From positions 1 through 62,009 of the forward strand of contig NZ_LHZA01000147.1 in the NCBI RefSeq assembly GCF_001580535.1: a DNA stretch of 62,009 nt, given 5' to 3'. The notes beneath the pieces are model-generated. The model did not search any database. It worked only from the letters and a program-made list of their open reading frames with translations, and was not told where the DNA came from. Position numbers and translations under genes: made by a program. This document shows positions 17,877-25,884 of the stretch, one piece after another (the stretch's first letter is position 1; each line of letters opens with the position of its first letter). The stretch comes from Acetobacter cerevisiae. Lineage in GTDB: Bacteria; Pseudomonadota; Alphaproteobacteria; Acetobacterales; Acetobacteraceae.

Positions 17877-18251
17877 ATGTCCGATTTCATTCAGAACCTT
17901 GTTGGAAAAGTGGAAGGCGCACTTGGCGTCAGTCTTCAGGGGGAAATGCAGCAGCAGCTCCAGAAACTGCTCCAGCCTGATACGCTCCAGAGCATTCTGA
18001 CGCAGGCTGATCAGGCCGGTCTGGGTGATAAGGTTCGGTCATGGATCAGCCAGGGTTCCAATGTGCCTGCAACGGCTGATGAAATCCGCGATATTCTGGG
18101 CAGCAGCACCGTGCATGATCTGGTGCAGCGCACCGGCCTGCCGGCTGATGCCGTTCTGACCACGCTGGCGCACTTCCTGCCGCAGGCCGTGGATAAAAAG
18201 ACGCCGGAAGGCACGCTGCCGGCTCCGGCCGAGGCAACAAAAGAAGCCTGA
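17877..18251 (+). CDS. YidB family (DUF937) protein
   Basis: 124-residue helical protein with the YidB/DUF937 pattern: QNLVGKVEGALG at the N-terminus, LGDKVRSWISQGSN at about 50-63, then the tail domain with DEIRDILGSSTVHDL and LPQAVDKKTPEGTLP. Family members are common in proteobacteria and of unknown function. The start at 17877 is chosen over an upstream in-frame ATG at 17814 because AGAGAGG lies 6 bases before it and the family begins here; the palindrome 17830-17844 would otherwise be inside the coding region. A GC hairpin follows the stop. Confidence 0.88.
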   Translation: MSDFIQNLVGKVEGALGVSLQGEMQQQLQKLLQPDTLQSILTQADQAGLGDKVRSWISQGSNVPATADEIRDILGSSTVHDLVQRTGLPADAVLTTLAHFLPQAVDKKTPEGTLPAPAEATKEA

Positions 18252-18263
18252 GGCTTTTACCTG

Positions 18264-18289
18264 CCCCCGGCCACTCCATGCGCCGGGGG
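18264..18289 (+). terminator. GC-rich hairpin after the YidB-like gene
   Basis: Perfect arms CCCCCGGC (18264-18271) and GCCGGGGG (18282-18289) with a 10-nt loop lie 13 bases after the stop. No real T tract follows (GGGGCTTTGC), so termination may be weak or Rho-assisted. Confidence 0.5.
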
Positions 18290-18366
18290 TGGGGCTTTGC
18301 TACTGAGATGGCAAACTTGCACGATTGAAAGGTGCATCAAGCCAGACAATCCGTTATGATGCCCGC

Positions 18367-18894
18367 ATGAATCTTGGTGAGCGCATCACACGTGTTGATA
18401 GCTGGCTGCTGGATGACCTCTGTCAGCCTCTTGCAGACAGGCTGCCCGAGCGCATGCCGGCGCTGGAAGTTGGCATGAGCTGCCAGCTCGGCTCCCTCCT
18501 GTTTTCTGCCGTGTCTATTATCGCCGTGTTCGTCATTGGCGGGATGGAAGACATCACCAACATGATGTTCAACGTGCTGGTCTGGGGCCTGTGCGTGACG
18601 TTCTTTATCGGCCTGAACCGCATGCGTGTTCTGGTGCAGCCCGGCAGGCCCAACCCGTTACGTTATATGCTGGTGGGGGTGCGGCTGGTGTCCATCCCGT
18701 TTACGGCCTACGTGCTGTATCAGGCGTACGATGCACCTGCGCCGTTCCAGCTCCCCATGTGGTTTAACGCCCTCTCTAACCTCGTCTTTGTGGTGGGGCT
18801 GTATTTCATTTCCTGCCAGCCCCGGCCGCCGCAACGCCGCGCGCGGGAAGATATCTGGGCGCGGACCCCGCTGCAGGAAGCCGGGAACAGCTGA
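18367..18894 (+). CDS. Hypothetical four-TM membrane protein
   Basis: No family recognised. The 175-residue product has four hydrophobic segments, about 41-60 (LLFSAVSIIAVFVIGG), 66-86, 100-120 and 130-150, and a basic C-terminal tail (PRPPQRRAREDIW). ATG 18367 is used; a TTG at 18325 would add 14 residues, and neither has a strong ribosome site. The stop codon abuts the stop of the convergent barrel gene: TGATCA at 18892-18897 provides both stops back to back. Confidence 0.7.
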   Translation: MNLGERITRVDSWLLDDLCQPLADRLPERMPALEVGMSCQLGSLLFSAVSIIAVFVIGGMEDITNMMFNVLVWGLCVTFFIGLNRMRVLVQPGRPNPLRYMLVGVRLVSIPFTAYVLYQAYDAPAPFQLPMWFNALSNLVFVVGLYFISCQPRPPQRRAREDIWARTPLQEAGNS

Positions 18895-19872
18895 TCAGAA
18901 TACCGCGTTCACGGCAAACTGTGGGGCGACTTTAACCCCGGTATTATGCCCGGCGTAATAAACAGCAGCCCCTGCAATCACGCCCCAGCGTGGGTTCCAG
19001 TTATATTCAACCGCCGGTGCAATCTGCCAGTCCGTTGAGGCTGCGCTGATCTTGTTTACGCGTGTGCCCGCAGCGGTCCACCCTTTCAGGTGCGATCCGT
19101 TGGCCCAGTCCCGCGCCAGATCCATAGCCAGAACCCAGCGCTGGTTAATGCCGTATTCCAGAGAAAACCCGGTCTGGCCGCTCATGCCCGGACGCCCCGT
19201 GCCATGAAAACCCGCTGAGGTGCCATAAGTGGTCATGTCGTGCAGGCGTGCGCTGGTTAAAGCATGTCGCCACCAGTTCCAGACACGCAGGCGGAGGGCA
19301 TGATTGCCGGGAAGGGTGTAAGTGGATTGCTCGGTAACGGCCACGCGGAAGACGTAGGCACCGGTCCCCGTGCCATCCTGCGTGGTGCGCAGGCGGGAAT
19401 AGGCCCCCGTTGGCATGACGACACCGGCAAACAGGTTGAGGTCCGGGATAAACCTTTTGGGGTTTGGGTGGAGGAACCGCCAGATGAAATCGACCGGGAA
19501 ATCCCCAAATTGCGGGCCATGCGAATGGCCAGCGGTGTGCTTCCACCCATAACTGATGACGGTATGGGTCTGAATGCTGATGTCATCCGTAATGCCGTAT
19601 TTCCACAAGGTGGAATTACTAAAGGTCTGCTGCCTTGGGTGGAGCGGGTGACTGGTGCCGTTTGATGCAAACGTGCCGACCGGCTGGCTGTAGGTATAAT
19701 AAGGTTCAATCCCCAGATCCCCCGCATGAGACTTTGCGCCCGATGGTGAGACCAGAGAGCCGGTATACCACTGTGCAGTATGCGCCGGGCGGGAGGAGAG
19801 GCTTGCAAGGCATGATCCGACCAGCACCGCACACAAAGACCGGGAGCAGGGAGGGAACGATAGTCTGACCAT
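18895..19872 (-). CDS. Exported outer-membrane beta-barrel protein (transporter/meta-pathway-like)
   Basis: 325-residue protein with an N-terminal signal sequence (basic start, then LCAVLVGSCLASLSS, cleavage near AHTA-QW at about 31-34). The rest alternates aromatic/hydrophobic and polar residues as in a beta-barrel, with many Trp/Tyr girdle residues, and ends in Phe (FAVNAVF), the usual outer-membrane sorting signal. It resembles the loosely defined 'transporter' barrels near aromatic degradation genes (MetA pathway family). No substrate can be assigned. ATG start at 19872; the only strong purine run (AGGAG) lies about 26 bases upstream, so initiation is not certain. It is divergent from a dicarboxylate symporter gene. 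Confidence 0.75.
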   Translation of the reverse strand: MVRLSFPPCSRSLCAVLVGSCLASLSSRPAHTAQWYTGSLVSPSGAKSHAGDLGIEPYYTYSQPVGTFASNGTSHPLHPRQQTFSNSTLWKYGITDDISIQTHTVISYGWKHTAGHSHGPQFGDFPVDFIWRFLHPNPKRFIPDLNLFAGVVMPTGAYSRLRTTQDGTGTGAYVFRVAVTEQSTYTLPGNHALRLRVWNWWRHALTSARLHDMTTYGTSAGFHGTGRPGMSGQTGFSLEYGINQRWVLAMDLARDWANGSHLKGWTAAGTRVNKISAASTDWQIAPAVEYNWNPRWGVIAGAAVYYAGHNTGVKVAPQFAVNAVF

Positions 19873-20196
19873 AACCGTTAAAAACGCCTTATTTTTTTTC
19901 TCCTGGGCCGCAGAAGGCCAGCAAATGTGTTTAAGATCAAGAACAGGCGGAAGTTTTAACGAAAGATTTGATGGCTCTTATTGAAAGAGTCTGAGTTTTC
20001 TGCGGGTCTTGTGGAAATTTTATTTCGTTACACTTAGATATCGAAACTTTATTGTTACGATGATTTATCTATTTCATGGAGTCTTCTTTGTGGGGAAGAA
20101 TTCATGATTTGAGCGCTGTGTGGTCTTCAAATATTGCCGCCAGTAGCGTAGAAACCGGCAAAATAGTGACAAAAAATTAGAACAGGGAACAACGCA
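19873..20196. other. AT-rich divergent intergenic region (324 bp)
   Basis: Lies between the barrel gene (minus) and the DAACS symporter (plus). It is clearly AT-richer than the coding DNA and must hold both promoters. A small inverted repeat CTCTT-5-AAGAG is at 19975-19989. No convincing ORF, RNA gene or unambiguous -35/-10 pair was found. Confidence 0.5.
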
Positions 20197-21453
20197 ATGG
20201 CCATTGGGACGCAGCCGGTCAACACCAGACGGCGGACTTATGCCATTCTGATAGCCCTTGTTCTGGGTGTGCTGAGCGGGCTTTTCATTCACACGCTCTC
20301 ACCCGCTGTCATTCATTTTGCCGAGCAGGCCGCAACCCTGATGACGGGGATTTTCCTGCGGCTGATCAAGATGGTCATCGCCCCGCTGGTTTTTGCCACG
20401 CTGGTGAGCGGAATTGGCAAGCTGGGTGATGACAGTCAGGTTTTCCGCATTGGCGGCAAAATCCTGCTGTGGTTCATCAGCATGTCTTTTATCTCCCTGC
20501 TTATTGGGCTTCTGGCCGGGAATATTTTCCAGCCGGGTGCCGGGTTTGAGCCTCCGGCCGTGGAGGATCTGGCCAGCCTGAAGCACCCGTTCCAGCCGGT
20601 GGATTTCCTGCTGCATATTGTGCCGACCAGCGTTCTCGATGCCATGTCCCGCAATGACATCCTCCAGATTGTGGTGTTCTCCGTGCTGTTTGGTCTGGCT
20701 CTGCCTGCCGCGGGCAAGGCCGGAAAGACCATGCTGGGCTGGACGGAAGAACTGGGCCATATCATGCTACGGATGACCGACATGGTCATGCTCTTGGCCC
20801 CCATGGCTGTTTTTGGCTCCGTTATGGGCAGCATTGCGCATAGTGGCGGCGGGATGCTGATCCAGTACAGTCGTTTTCTGGTTGAGTTCTACAGCACTAT
20901 TCTGGTGCTCTGGATTGTCTTGACCACGCTGGCGTTTCTGGTGCTTGGCCCCCGGATTAAAGACCTGATCCGTGAACTCATTCAGCCGCTCATTCTGGGT
21001 TACGCCACGGCCAGCAGTGAGTCCGTTTATCCGCTGCTGCTCGAAAAGCTGGAAAATTTTGGCGTGCCGACCCGCATCAGCGGCTTTGTGCTGCCGCTGG
21101 GCTACAGCTTCAATCTGGACGGCTCCATCCTGTTCCAGAGCTTTGGCGCGCTCTTTATCGCGCAGGTTTATGACATCCACCTCTCCGCCATGCAGCAGTT
21201 CACCATGGTGCTGGTCATGATGCTGAGCAGCAAGGGCATTGCCGGTGTGCCGCGCGCGTCCATCGTGACACTGGTAGCCGTGCTGCCGCAGTTCGGCCTG
21301 CCGGAAGCGGGCATTACCCTGATCCTCGGTATCGACCACTTCCTCGACATGGCCCGCACCGCCACCAACGTACTGGGCAACGGCTACGCCGCCGCTATTT
21401 CCGCCAAGTGGGAAGGCGTGTTGTCTGACGGGCCGACGGAGGATCGGCTGTAA
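20197..21453 (+). CDS. Dicarboxylate/amino acid:cation symporter (DAACS, SDF family)
   Basis: Inner-membrane Na+ or H+ coupled carrier, 418 residues, with about eight TM helices and two re-entrant loops. Family signatures: [21 protein letters not shown] at about 50-70 and the serine-rich loop TASSESVYPLLLEKLE at about 270-285, followed by GYSFNLDGS (about 302-310). The substrate binding region ends with GIDHFLDMARTATNVLGN. It is a different branch from the DctA at 47256-48548. AGGGA precedes the ATG. A nested hairpin terminator overlaps the stop codon. Confidence 0.94.
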   Translation: MAIGTQPVNTRRRTYAILIALVLGVLSGLFIHTLSPAVIHFAEQAATLMTGIFLRLIKMVIAPLVFATLVSGIGKLGDDSQVFRIGGKILLWFISMSFISLLIGLLAGNIFQPGAGFEPPAVEDLASLKHPFQPVDFLLHIVPTSVLDAMSRNDILQIVVFSVLFGLALPAAGKAGKTMLGWTEELGHIMLRMTDMVMLLAPMAVFGSVMGSIAHSGGGMLIQYSRFLVEFYSTILVLWIVLTTLAFLVLGPRIKDLIRELIQPLILGYATASSESVYPLLLEKLENFGVPTRISGFVLPLGYSFNLDGSILFQSFGALFIAQVYDIHLSAMQQFTMVLVMMLSSKGIAGVPRASIVTLVAVLPQFGLPEAGITLILGIDHFLDMARTATNVLGNGYAAAISAKWEGVLSDGPTEDRL

Positions 21454-21510
21454 GCGGAGCGGATAACCTGTTTCTCCCCGGTAGAAACAGGCCTCCGCTC
21501 TCTTTCTAAA
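21453..21510 (+). terminator. Nested hairpin terminator after the DAACS symporter
   Basis: Outer arms AGCGGAG (21453-21459) and CTCCGCT (21493-21499) enclose inner arms CCTGTTTC (21467-21474) and GAAACAGG (21484-21491), followed by CTCTTTCT. The convergent epimerase gene ends at 21506, so the structure may also serve the minus strand. Confidence 0.8.
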
Positions 21511-22408
21511 GCCAGGGGAGCGGTTGCAGGTTGAGGCTCAGGATTTCCATAGCCTTGCGATTGCACGCCCCTGTCAGGGTGTTCTGGTAATAAAGACTTT
21601 CCTCGCCCAGCAGGCGAAGAGCCTCCTGCTCATTTATGTGGGGTGGAGGCGCAGATCCAATCCAGCGGGCATAGGCTGGCAACCACGCAGACATTTTTGT
21701 CGGCTGATTATCCACGACGTTATAAATCCCGGCTGGCGCAGTTAAAGCCGCTACCGTTGCCTGTGCGGCATCGTCCACATGGATAAAGGAAAACGTGCTG
21801 CTTCCTTTACCAATCAGCGAAACCTCGCCTTGTGCAAGATGGTGGCTGAATGCGCCATCAGGCCAGTACCATGTGCCCGGACCGTAAAAGAAGCCGTAGC
21901 GTAAACCTATGGTGTCCATAGACGGTGCACTCAGTAGCCGCTTTTCGAGCTGCGCATACATACGGGCACTTTGCCCAATCGTGCCGGGGGCGTTGAGCCG
22001 TAAAGGAGAGGCCTCAGTGGCCAGCCCATTGCCGCCATCCAGATAGAAACCGGATAATTGCTGGATATAGCGCTGCACCCCGAAGGTGCTGGCTGCCTCA
22101 AACAGATTGCCGCGGCCTTCCAGACGTAATGTGCAATCGGCAGGGATGTGCTTTGGTAAGTCGAAAGGGCTGGCGGGCAGCGAGGTCAGCTGGTCGATCA
22201 CCACGTCTGGCCGGATACGCTCCATCAGATCAAAAACACTGCTCCGATCCAGTGCATTACCTTGCACCGGATGCGCGCCGAGCATTTCGATCGCTTTCAG
22301 ACTCTCTGGGCGGTGAGCCAGTCCCCGCACGTCATGCCCCGCATCCCGCAGGCGCGTTATAAGCGGACGGCCAAGCGCTCCGCTGGCTCCGGCAACAAGA
22401 ATTTTCAT
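21506..22408 (-). CDS. NAD(P)-dependent epimerase/dehydratase-like (atypical SDR)
   Basis: 300-residue protein beginning MKILVAGASGALGRP, the GxxGxxG dinucleotide-binding motif of an extended/atypical SDR. A RYGFFYGPG segment at about 168-176 matches the extended-SDR region after the active site. The usual YxxxK is not obvious (around MYAQLEKRLL, about 149-158, a possible degenerate version). Third gene of a minus-strand unit with an Rrf2 regulator and a cupin, 18 bases after the cupin stop. The substrate is unknown; redox or electrophile stress is a reasonable context guess. Confidence 0.85.
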   Translation of the reverse strand: MKILVAGASGALGRPLITRLRDAGHDVRGLAHRPESLKAIEMLGAHPVQGNALDRSSVFDLMERIRPDVVIDQLTSLPASPFDLPKHIPADCTLRLEGRGNLFEAASTFGVQRYIQQLSGFYLDGGNGLATEASPLRLNAPGTIGQSARMYAQLEKRLLSAPSMDTIGLRYGFFYGPGTWYWPDGAFSHHLAQGEVSLIGKGSSTFSFIHVDDAAQATVAALTAPAGIYNVVDNQPTKMSAWLPAYARWIGSAPPPHINEQEALRLLGEESLYYQNTLTGACNRKAMEILSLNLQPLPWL

Positions 22409-22426
22409 GGTGCGGTCTCCTTTGGC

Positions 22427-22816
22427 TTAATGCGCGGGAAAGACGAAGGGCGCTGCTTTATCCTTGACGAAAAATGCAAGGAAACGGGCAGGCTGCGTCT
22501 GGCTGGCATTACGCCCGACGAGATGAACGTCATCCGGTCCTTCAAAGAAGCTTTGTCCTTCTTTCAGAGTAACGGGTGCGCCTCCCGCGACCTGCATGGT
22601 GACGCTCCCTTTCAGGACATAGACAAATACGGAGGCATTATGCCTGTGGATGGGGTCTGAACCACCGGGTGGGTAATCGACTGTCAGCATGGCTCCTTCC
22701 TTGCCAGGAATGCCTTGCAGGTCATGTGTTATCAGAGGTGTGACTTTGGTCTCTGCGTGAAGAGGGCCAGCAAAGAAACCTGCTGTTATGGCCGCGAGAA
22801 TGGCAAATTTGCGCAT
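22427..22816 (-). CDS. Exported cupin-domain protein
   Basis: 129 residues with a signal peptide (MRKFAILAAITAGFFAGPLHA) and a single cupin. The metal-binding motif is in YPPGGSDPIHRHNASVFVYVLKG (two His at about 57 and 59 and Gln/Glu replaced by Val in the usual E position), with a second motif at PDDVHLVG (His98). It is related to the 'cupin near Rrf2/NmrA' proteins of proteobacteria. The start at 22816 has AAAAGGAG 8 bases upstream; the longer open frame upstream overlaps the regulator and is not used. It lies between an Rrf2 regulator (28 bases upstream) and an SDR protein. Confidence 0.88.
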   Translation of the reverse strand: MRKFAILAAITAGFFAGPLHAETKVTPLITHDLQGIPGKEGAMLTVDYPPGGSDPIHRHNASVFVYVLKGSVTMQVAGGAPVTLKEGQSFFEGPDDVHLVGRNASQTQPARFLAFFVKDKAAPFVFPAH

Positions 22817-22844
22817 ACTCAATACTCCTTTTGAGAAGACGGGT

Positions 22845-23387
22845 TCAGGGTGTGGCAGACCGTCTGCGTTGTCTGACTTTGCTGGTGCGGCGGGTCTGAA
22901 TGCGCTCGTCAAACCATGAGTGCGCCTCTCCGAAGAAAGGAGGGGGAGCCTTGTCCCGCACTGATTGTGCCAGATCAGCCAGTGAGGTCTGTGCCAGTTC
23001 CCGCCGCATGGCCTGTTCAGCCCGCAGCATGACGGCATGAATTCCGCAAACGCCCTGCGTTGCCCATTGGGGTGGTTGTTGGCCAAAGAGAGCGCAGCGG
23101 CCTCTGATTTCCTGACAGTTAAACAGGCTTTTTTCGCCTTCAACAGCATCAACAACGGTGAGCACGCTGATCTCGCTGGCGGGTCTGGCCAGCGTGTAAC
23201 CACCTTTCATCCCTTCGGATGCGGCGAGAAGGCCAGCCTTTTCAAGCCGGGGCAGGAGCTTGGCGACGAATGCCGCAGGGATGTTCTGAAGCTCCGCGAG
23301 GTCAAGACTGCTGACAGGTTCAGGATTGTCCACCAGCCAAAGCAGGCTGTGCAGGACATATTCGGTGCTTGCGCCGTAAAGTGACAT
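22845..23387 (-). CDS. Rrf2 family transcriptional regulator
   Basis: 180-residue Rrf2 protein with an N-terminal winged helix-turn-helix (about 20-65, VSSLDLAELQNIPAAFVAKLL then KGGYTLAR) and three Cys at 91, 98 and 114 in the cluster-binding loop (NCQEIRGRC...GVC). IscR and NsrR bind an Fe-S cluster through three Cys in this region; here the third spacing is longer. The C-terminal 25 residues are unusually basic (RTRRTSKVRQRRR-like). First gene of the unit Rrf2-cupin-SDR. A perfect palindrome touches its start codon (23388-23410), suggesting autoregulation. Confidence 0.93.
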   Translation of the reverse strand: MSLYGASTEYVLHSLLWLVDNPEPVSSLDLAELQNIPAAFVAKLLPRLEKAGLLAASEGMKGGYTLARPASEISVLTVVDAVEGEKSLFNCQEIRGRCALFGQQPPQWATQGVCGIHAVMLRAEQAMRRELAQTSLADLAQSVRDKAPPPFFGEAHSWFDERIQTRRTSKVRQRRRSATP

Positions 23388-23410
23388 ACGCGGACCATAT
23401 AAGTCCGCGT
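23388..23410. promoter_or_regulatory. Perfect palindrome at the Rrf2 gene start (putative operator)
   Basis: ACGCGGAC (23388-23395), spacer CATATAA, GTCCGCGT (23403-23410): a perfect 8-7-8 inverted repeat ending exactly at the Rrf2 start codon on the minus strand. The spacer read on the minus strand is TTATATG, -10-like, with TTGCGA about 15 bases further upstream as a weak -35. No Shine-Dalgarno sequence fits between, so the message may be leaderless and the repeat an autoregulatory operator. Confidence 0.6.
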
Positions 23411-23448
23411 TTAGATTCGCAAGATTTTAAACCCGACTGAACCGTCGT

Positions 23449-23907
23449 TCAGATGGTCTTGTTCATATTGATGCCAGTTACGCGAAACCCACTGGCTTCA
23501 TAGACATGCTGAGCGCGTGTATTGTCCGCCGCCACACGAAGCTTGATGTGTTTGAACCCTTGTTGGCTCAGGTTTTCTTCCAGAGTTTTTAAAGCTTGCT
23601 TTCCATAACCCTGACCCTGCTGGTCAGGGAGAATGTGGAAATCATAAATATAGACTGATTGATTATTTTGGTCGGGGCGATACCAAATATACCCGATGAT
23701 TTCGCCAGATTTTATAATGCACAGAAGGGTTTCGCTTTCTGTGAGCGCGCCTTGAGGAAAGCTGGTTTCTATAGTTTCGTGTGCCTGCTTGAGAGAGTCT
23801 GAAAGAGATAAGCCGTAATTTTCTGATATCTCATGAGCATAATCGGATACAAAATAGTCAGTGTAACGAGAAAATTCGTTTTCCTGCATTGGTCTGAATG
23901 AAATCAT
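23449..23907 (-). CDS. GNAT family N-acetyltransferase
   Basis: 152 residues. The acetyl-CoA binding motif A is seen as ILPDQQGQGYGKQALKTLE (about 95-113, Q/RxxGxG/A), then the terminal strand with NTRAQHVYEASGF (about 128-140), typical of GNAT. Acceptor substrate unknown. ATG 23907 chosen because the conserved fold starts there and AAAGGT lies upstream; the open frame extends further but without family similarity. The gene and its flanks are visibly AT-richer than their neighbours and lie alone between two operons, a possible recent acquisition. Confidence 0.88.
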   Translation of the reverse strand: MISFRPMQENEFSRYTDYFVSDYAHEISENYGLSLSDSLKQAHETIETSFPQGALTESETLLCIIKSGEIIGYIWYRPDQNNQSVYIYDFHILPDQQGQGYGKQALKTLEENLSQQGFKHIKLRVAADNTRAQHVYEASGFRVTGINMNKTI

Positions 23908-24031
23908 AAAAGCTTTTCTACCTTTTGAATTCCGGTATTGATTTTGATTTGAAATATTGGAGGTCTGTCTCAATACAGAACTCAAATAAGTATTGGAGAC
24001 TCTTTTGGCGTGGGCGCAATATTTGGTTAAA

Positions 24032-24069
24032 AGGCTGTTGGCACTATGGAAGTATAGTGCCAACAGCCT
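24032..24069 (-). terminator. 16-bp perfect hairpin, terminator of the ccm operon
   Basis: AGGCTGTTGGCACTAT (24032-24047) and ATAGTGCCAACAGCCT (24054-24069) are perfectly complementary with a 6-nt loop. Read on the minus strand, the stem is followed by TTTT, 34 bases after the ccmI stop. Confidence 0.88.
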
Positions 24070-24102
24070 GCTTTCTGGTGAACTTTTCGGTTTAAAAGCT
24101 GC

Positions 24103-24834
24103 TCACGGATTATCCTGCTCATGCTCGCCCTCAGCAATGCGGGCCTGAATGGCGCCGCGCCAGGGGGCGTCTTTGGGGGCGGCGTCCAGCGCTTTGCGGA
24201 ACAGGTCGAGTGCCTGCGGGGTGACGTGGCTTGCTGCGCGGGTCAGGGCCTCGCCGGTGCGGGCGGCAACTTCTGCGTCAAAGCCGAGGGAGAGGGCGTG
24301 GTTCCATGCCTCGGCGGCTTCTGCATAATGCTCGCGGGTGGCTTCGGCCTGCCCGAGTAGCAGGTAGCCCTGGCGCAGGTTGGGATCGCCTGCGGGGATC
24401 ATGGCCAGCGTGGCTTTCAGGCGCTGGACCACGGCATCGCCGCGTGTGTTCTGCTCATGCTGTGCCACCAGACGCGGGCCGAGCGGCTGCGCGGGCAGGG
24501 AGGGCACGCCGTTGGTCAGATACAGGCCAACTGCTGCAATGGGGATCAGCCCCAGTGCGCTCCATACGGCAACTGGCGGAATGGCATCGTCCGTATGGGT
24601 GGGGGCTGTGTCTGCTACCAGAATGCGGCGCTGGATTTCCAGCCGGGCAATGTCATGCTCCGCCGGGGCAATCAGGCCGATATCCAGATCGCGGTCAATT
24701 TCAGAAAGCTGAGCTTCATGCAGCGAGAGTGCCGCACTCCGCTCATCCCGCACCTGCCGGGTGCGTCGCCATAGGGGGAGGGCCGCCGGAGCCAGAGCCA
24801 GACAGCTTAACAGCACAATGGAAAGCCAGATCAT
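24103..24834 (-). CDS. ccmI: Cytochrome c maturation protein CcmI (CycH)
   Basis: Binds and presents apocytochrome c to the heme lyase. The 243-residue protein has TM1 at residues 2-22, a heptad-rich cytoplasmic loop (about 25-75, EAQLSEIDRDLDIGLI), TM2 at about 86-106, and a periplasmic TPR-like tail (GYLLLGQAEATREHYAEAAEAW). Last gene of the ccm cluster, 4 bases after ccmH. It is short relative to E. coli CcmH fusions but normal for alphaproteobacterial CycH N-domain plus a short tail. Confidence 0.9.
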   Translation of the reverse strand: MIWLSIVLLSCLALAPAALPLWRRTRQVRDERSAALSLHEAQLSEIDRDLDIGLIAPAEHDIARLEIQRRILVADTAPTHTDDAIPPVAVWSALGLIPIAAVGLYLTNGVPSLPAQPLGPRLVAQHEQNTRGDAVVQRLKATLAMIPAGDPNLRQGYLLLGQAEATREHYAEAAEAWNHALSLGFDAEVAARTGEALTRAASHVTPQALDLFRKALDAAPKDAPWRGAIQARIAEGEHEQDNP

Positions 24835-24838
24835 GCGC

Positions 24839-25312
24839 TCAGTCCTTCGTCAGGTCGGCCAGACGGGCCTTTTCTTCCGCTGTCAGCGGCGGGGGGGCAG
24901 CGGGGGCCGCATTGCGGCGGCGATAGGCGAAAAATGCTGTGGTCAGGCCCAGCAGCAGGGCCAGAACCGGCATACTCCACAGCAGCAGCGTGCCAATGGA
25001 AAGTGGCGGGCTGAGGCGAATGAAGTTGCCGTAGCGGTTGACCATCCAGTCCATGATCTGGCGGTTGCTCTCACCCTTGGCAACGTGTTCCCGCACCACC
25101 CGGCGCAGGTCCCGCGCCAGTCCGGCGCTGCTGTCCTCAATAGATTCATTTTGGCAGACCAGACAGCGGAGCTGAGAGCCAATGGCCTCGGCCCGCGCTT
25201 CTTCCTGCGGGTTGGGCAGCATTTCGGCAGGGTCATCCACGGCCAGAACCAGAACCGGGGCCAGCAGCAGGGCGCAGCCCAGAAACAGGGCGGACAGACG
25301 GCTCAGCATCAT
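24839..25312 (-). CDS. ccmH: Cytochrome c maturation protein CcmH (CycL)
   Basis: Membrane-anchored thiol oxidoreductase that reduces or presents apocytochrome c cysteines. Signal/anchor at about 5-24, conserved LRCLVCQN with Cys50 and Cys53, then the three-helix domain (DWMVNRYGNFIRL) and a C-terminal TM helix (about 105-127). 157 residues, the usual short alphaproteobacterial form. The start overlaps the ccmG stop by 4 bases. Confidence 0.96.
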   Translation of the reverse strand: MMLSRLSALFLGCALLLAPVLVLAVDDPAEMLPNPQEEARAEAIGSQLRCLVCQNESIEDSSAGLARDLRRVVREHVAKGESNRQIMDWMVNRYGNFIRLSPPLSIGTLLLWSMPVLALLLGLTTAFFAYRRRNAAPAAPPPLTAEEKARLADLTKD

Positions 25313-25884
25313 GATTTTTTCAGGCTTTCCAGCAGGGGCACCAGCGTGCCGCGGATGGTGTCCACATCCAGCGGGGCGGCGCTGTGCCAGCGGATAATGC
25401 CGCCGGGGCCGATCAGGAAGGTTTCCGGCACCCCGGAAATACCCCAGTCGATGCCCACACGCCCGTCGCGGTCACTGCCCAGACGGGTGAACGGGTTGCC
25501 GGAATGCTTGAGGAACCCGGCAGCGTTCTCCGGGCGGTCCTTATAGGCAATGCCCCACATCGTCAGGTCATCCTTCAGGCCCATCAGGGTTGGCATTTCT
25601 GCAAGGCAGGGGATGCACCATGAGGCAAAAAAGTTGACCAGAACCGGCTGCGTGAGCGCCCGCAGATCCTGCGCGCTGAAGCCCTGACCGGGAGCCTGAT
25701 CCGGCACACTGAAATCAGGCACCGGGCGATTAAGCACCGGCGCGTTGATATCATGCGGGTTGAAGGAGCCGTGCTGCATGCCGGAGAGCATCTTCCAGAA
25801 GCCAACGCCAACAATCGCCGCTCCGGCCAGAGGGGCGGCCATCAGCAGCCGCCGGCGCGTCATGTTTTCAGGAGGGTTGCTCAT
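25309..25884 (-). CDS. ccmG: Thiol:disulfide interchange protein CcmG/DsbE
   Basis: Periplasmic thioredoxin-like reductant for cytochrome c maturation. From the start at 25884 (ATGA overlap with the ccmF stop) the product is 191 residues. It has a basic N-terminus and TM anchor at about 12-30, active site WCIPC with Cys90 and Cys93, and the cis-Pro segment GVPETFLIG near 155-163. An internal ATG at 25863 would also leave the anchor intact; the overlap favours 25884. Confidence 0.94.
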   Translation of the reverse strand: MSNPPENMTRRRLLMAAPLAGAAIVGVGFWKMLSGMQHGSFNPHDINAPVLNRPVPDFSVPDQAPGQGFSAQDLRALTQPVLVNFFASWCIPCLAEMPTLMGLKDDLTMWGIAYKDRPENAAGFLKHSGNPFTRLGSDRDGRVGIDWGISGVPETFLIGPGGIIRWHSAAPLDVDTIRGTLVPLLESLKKS

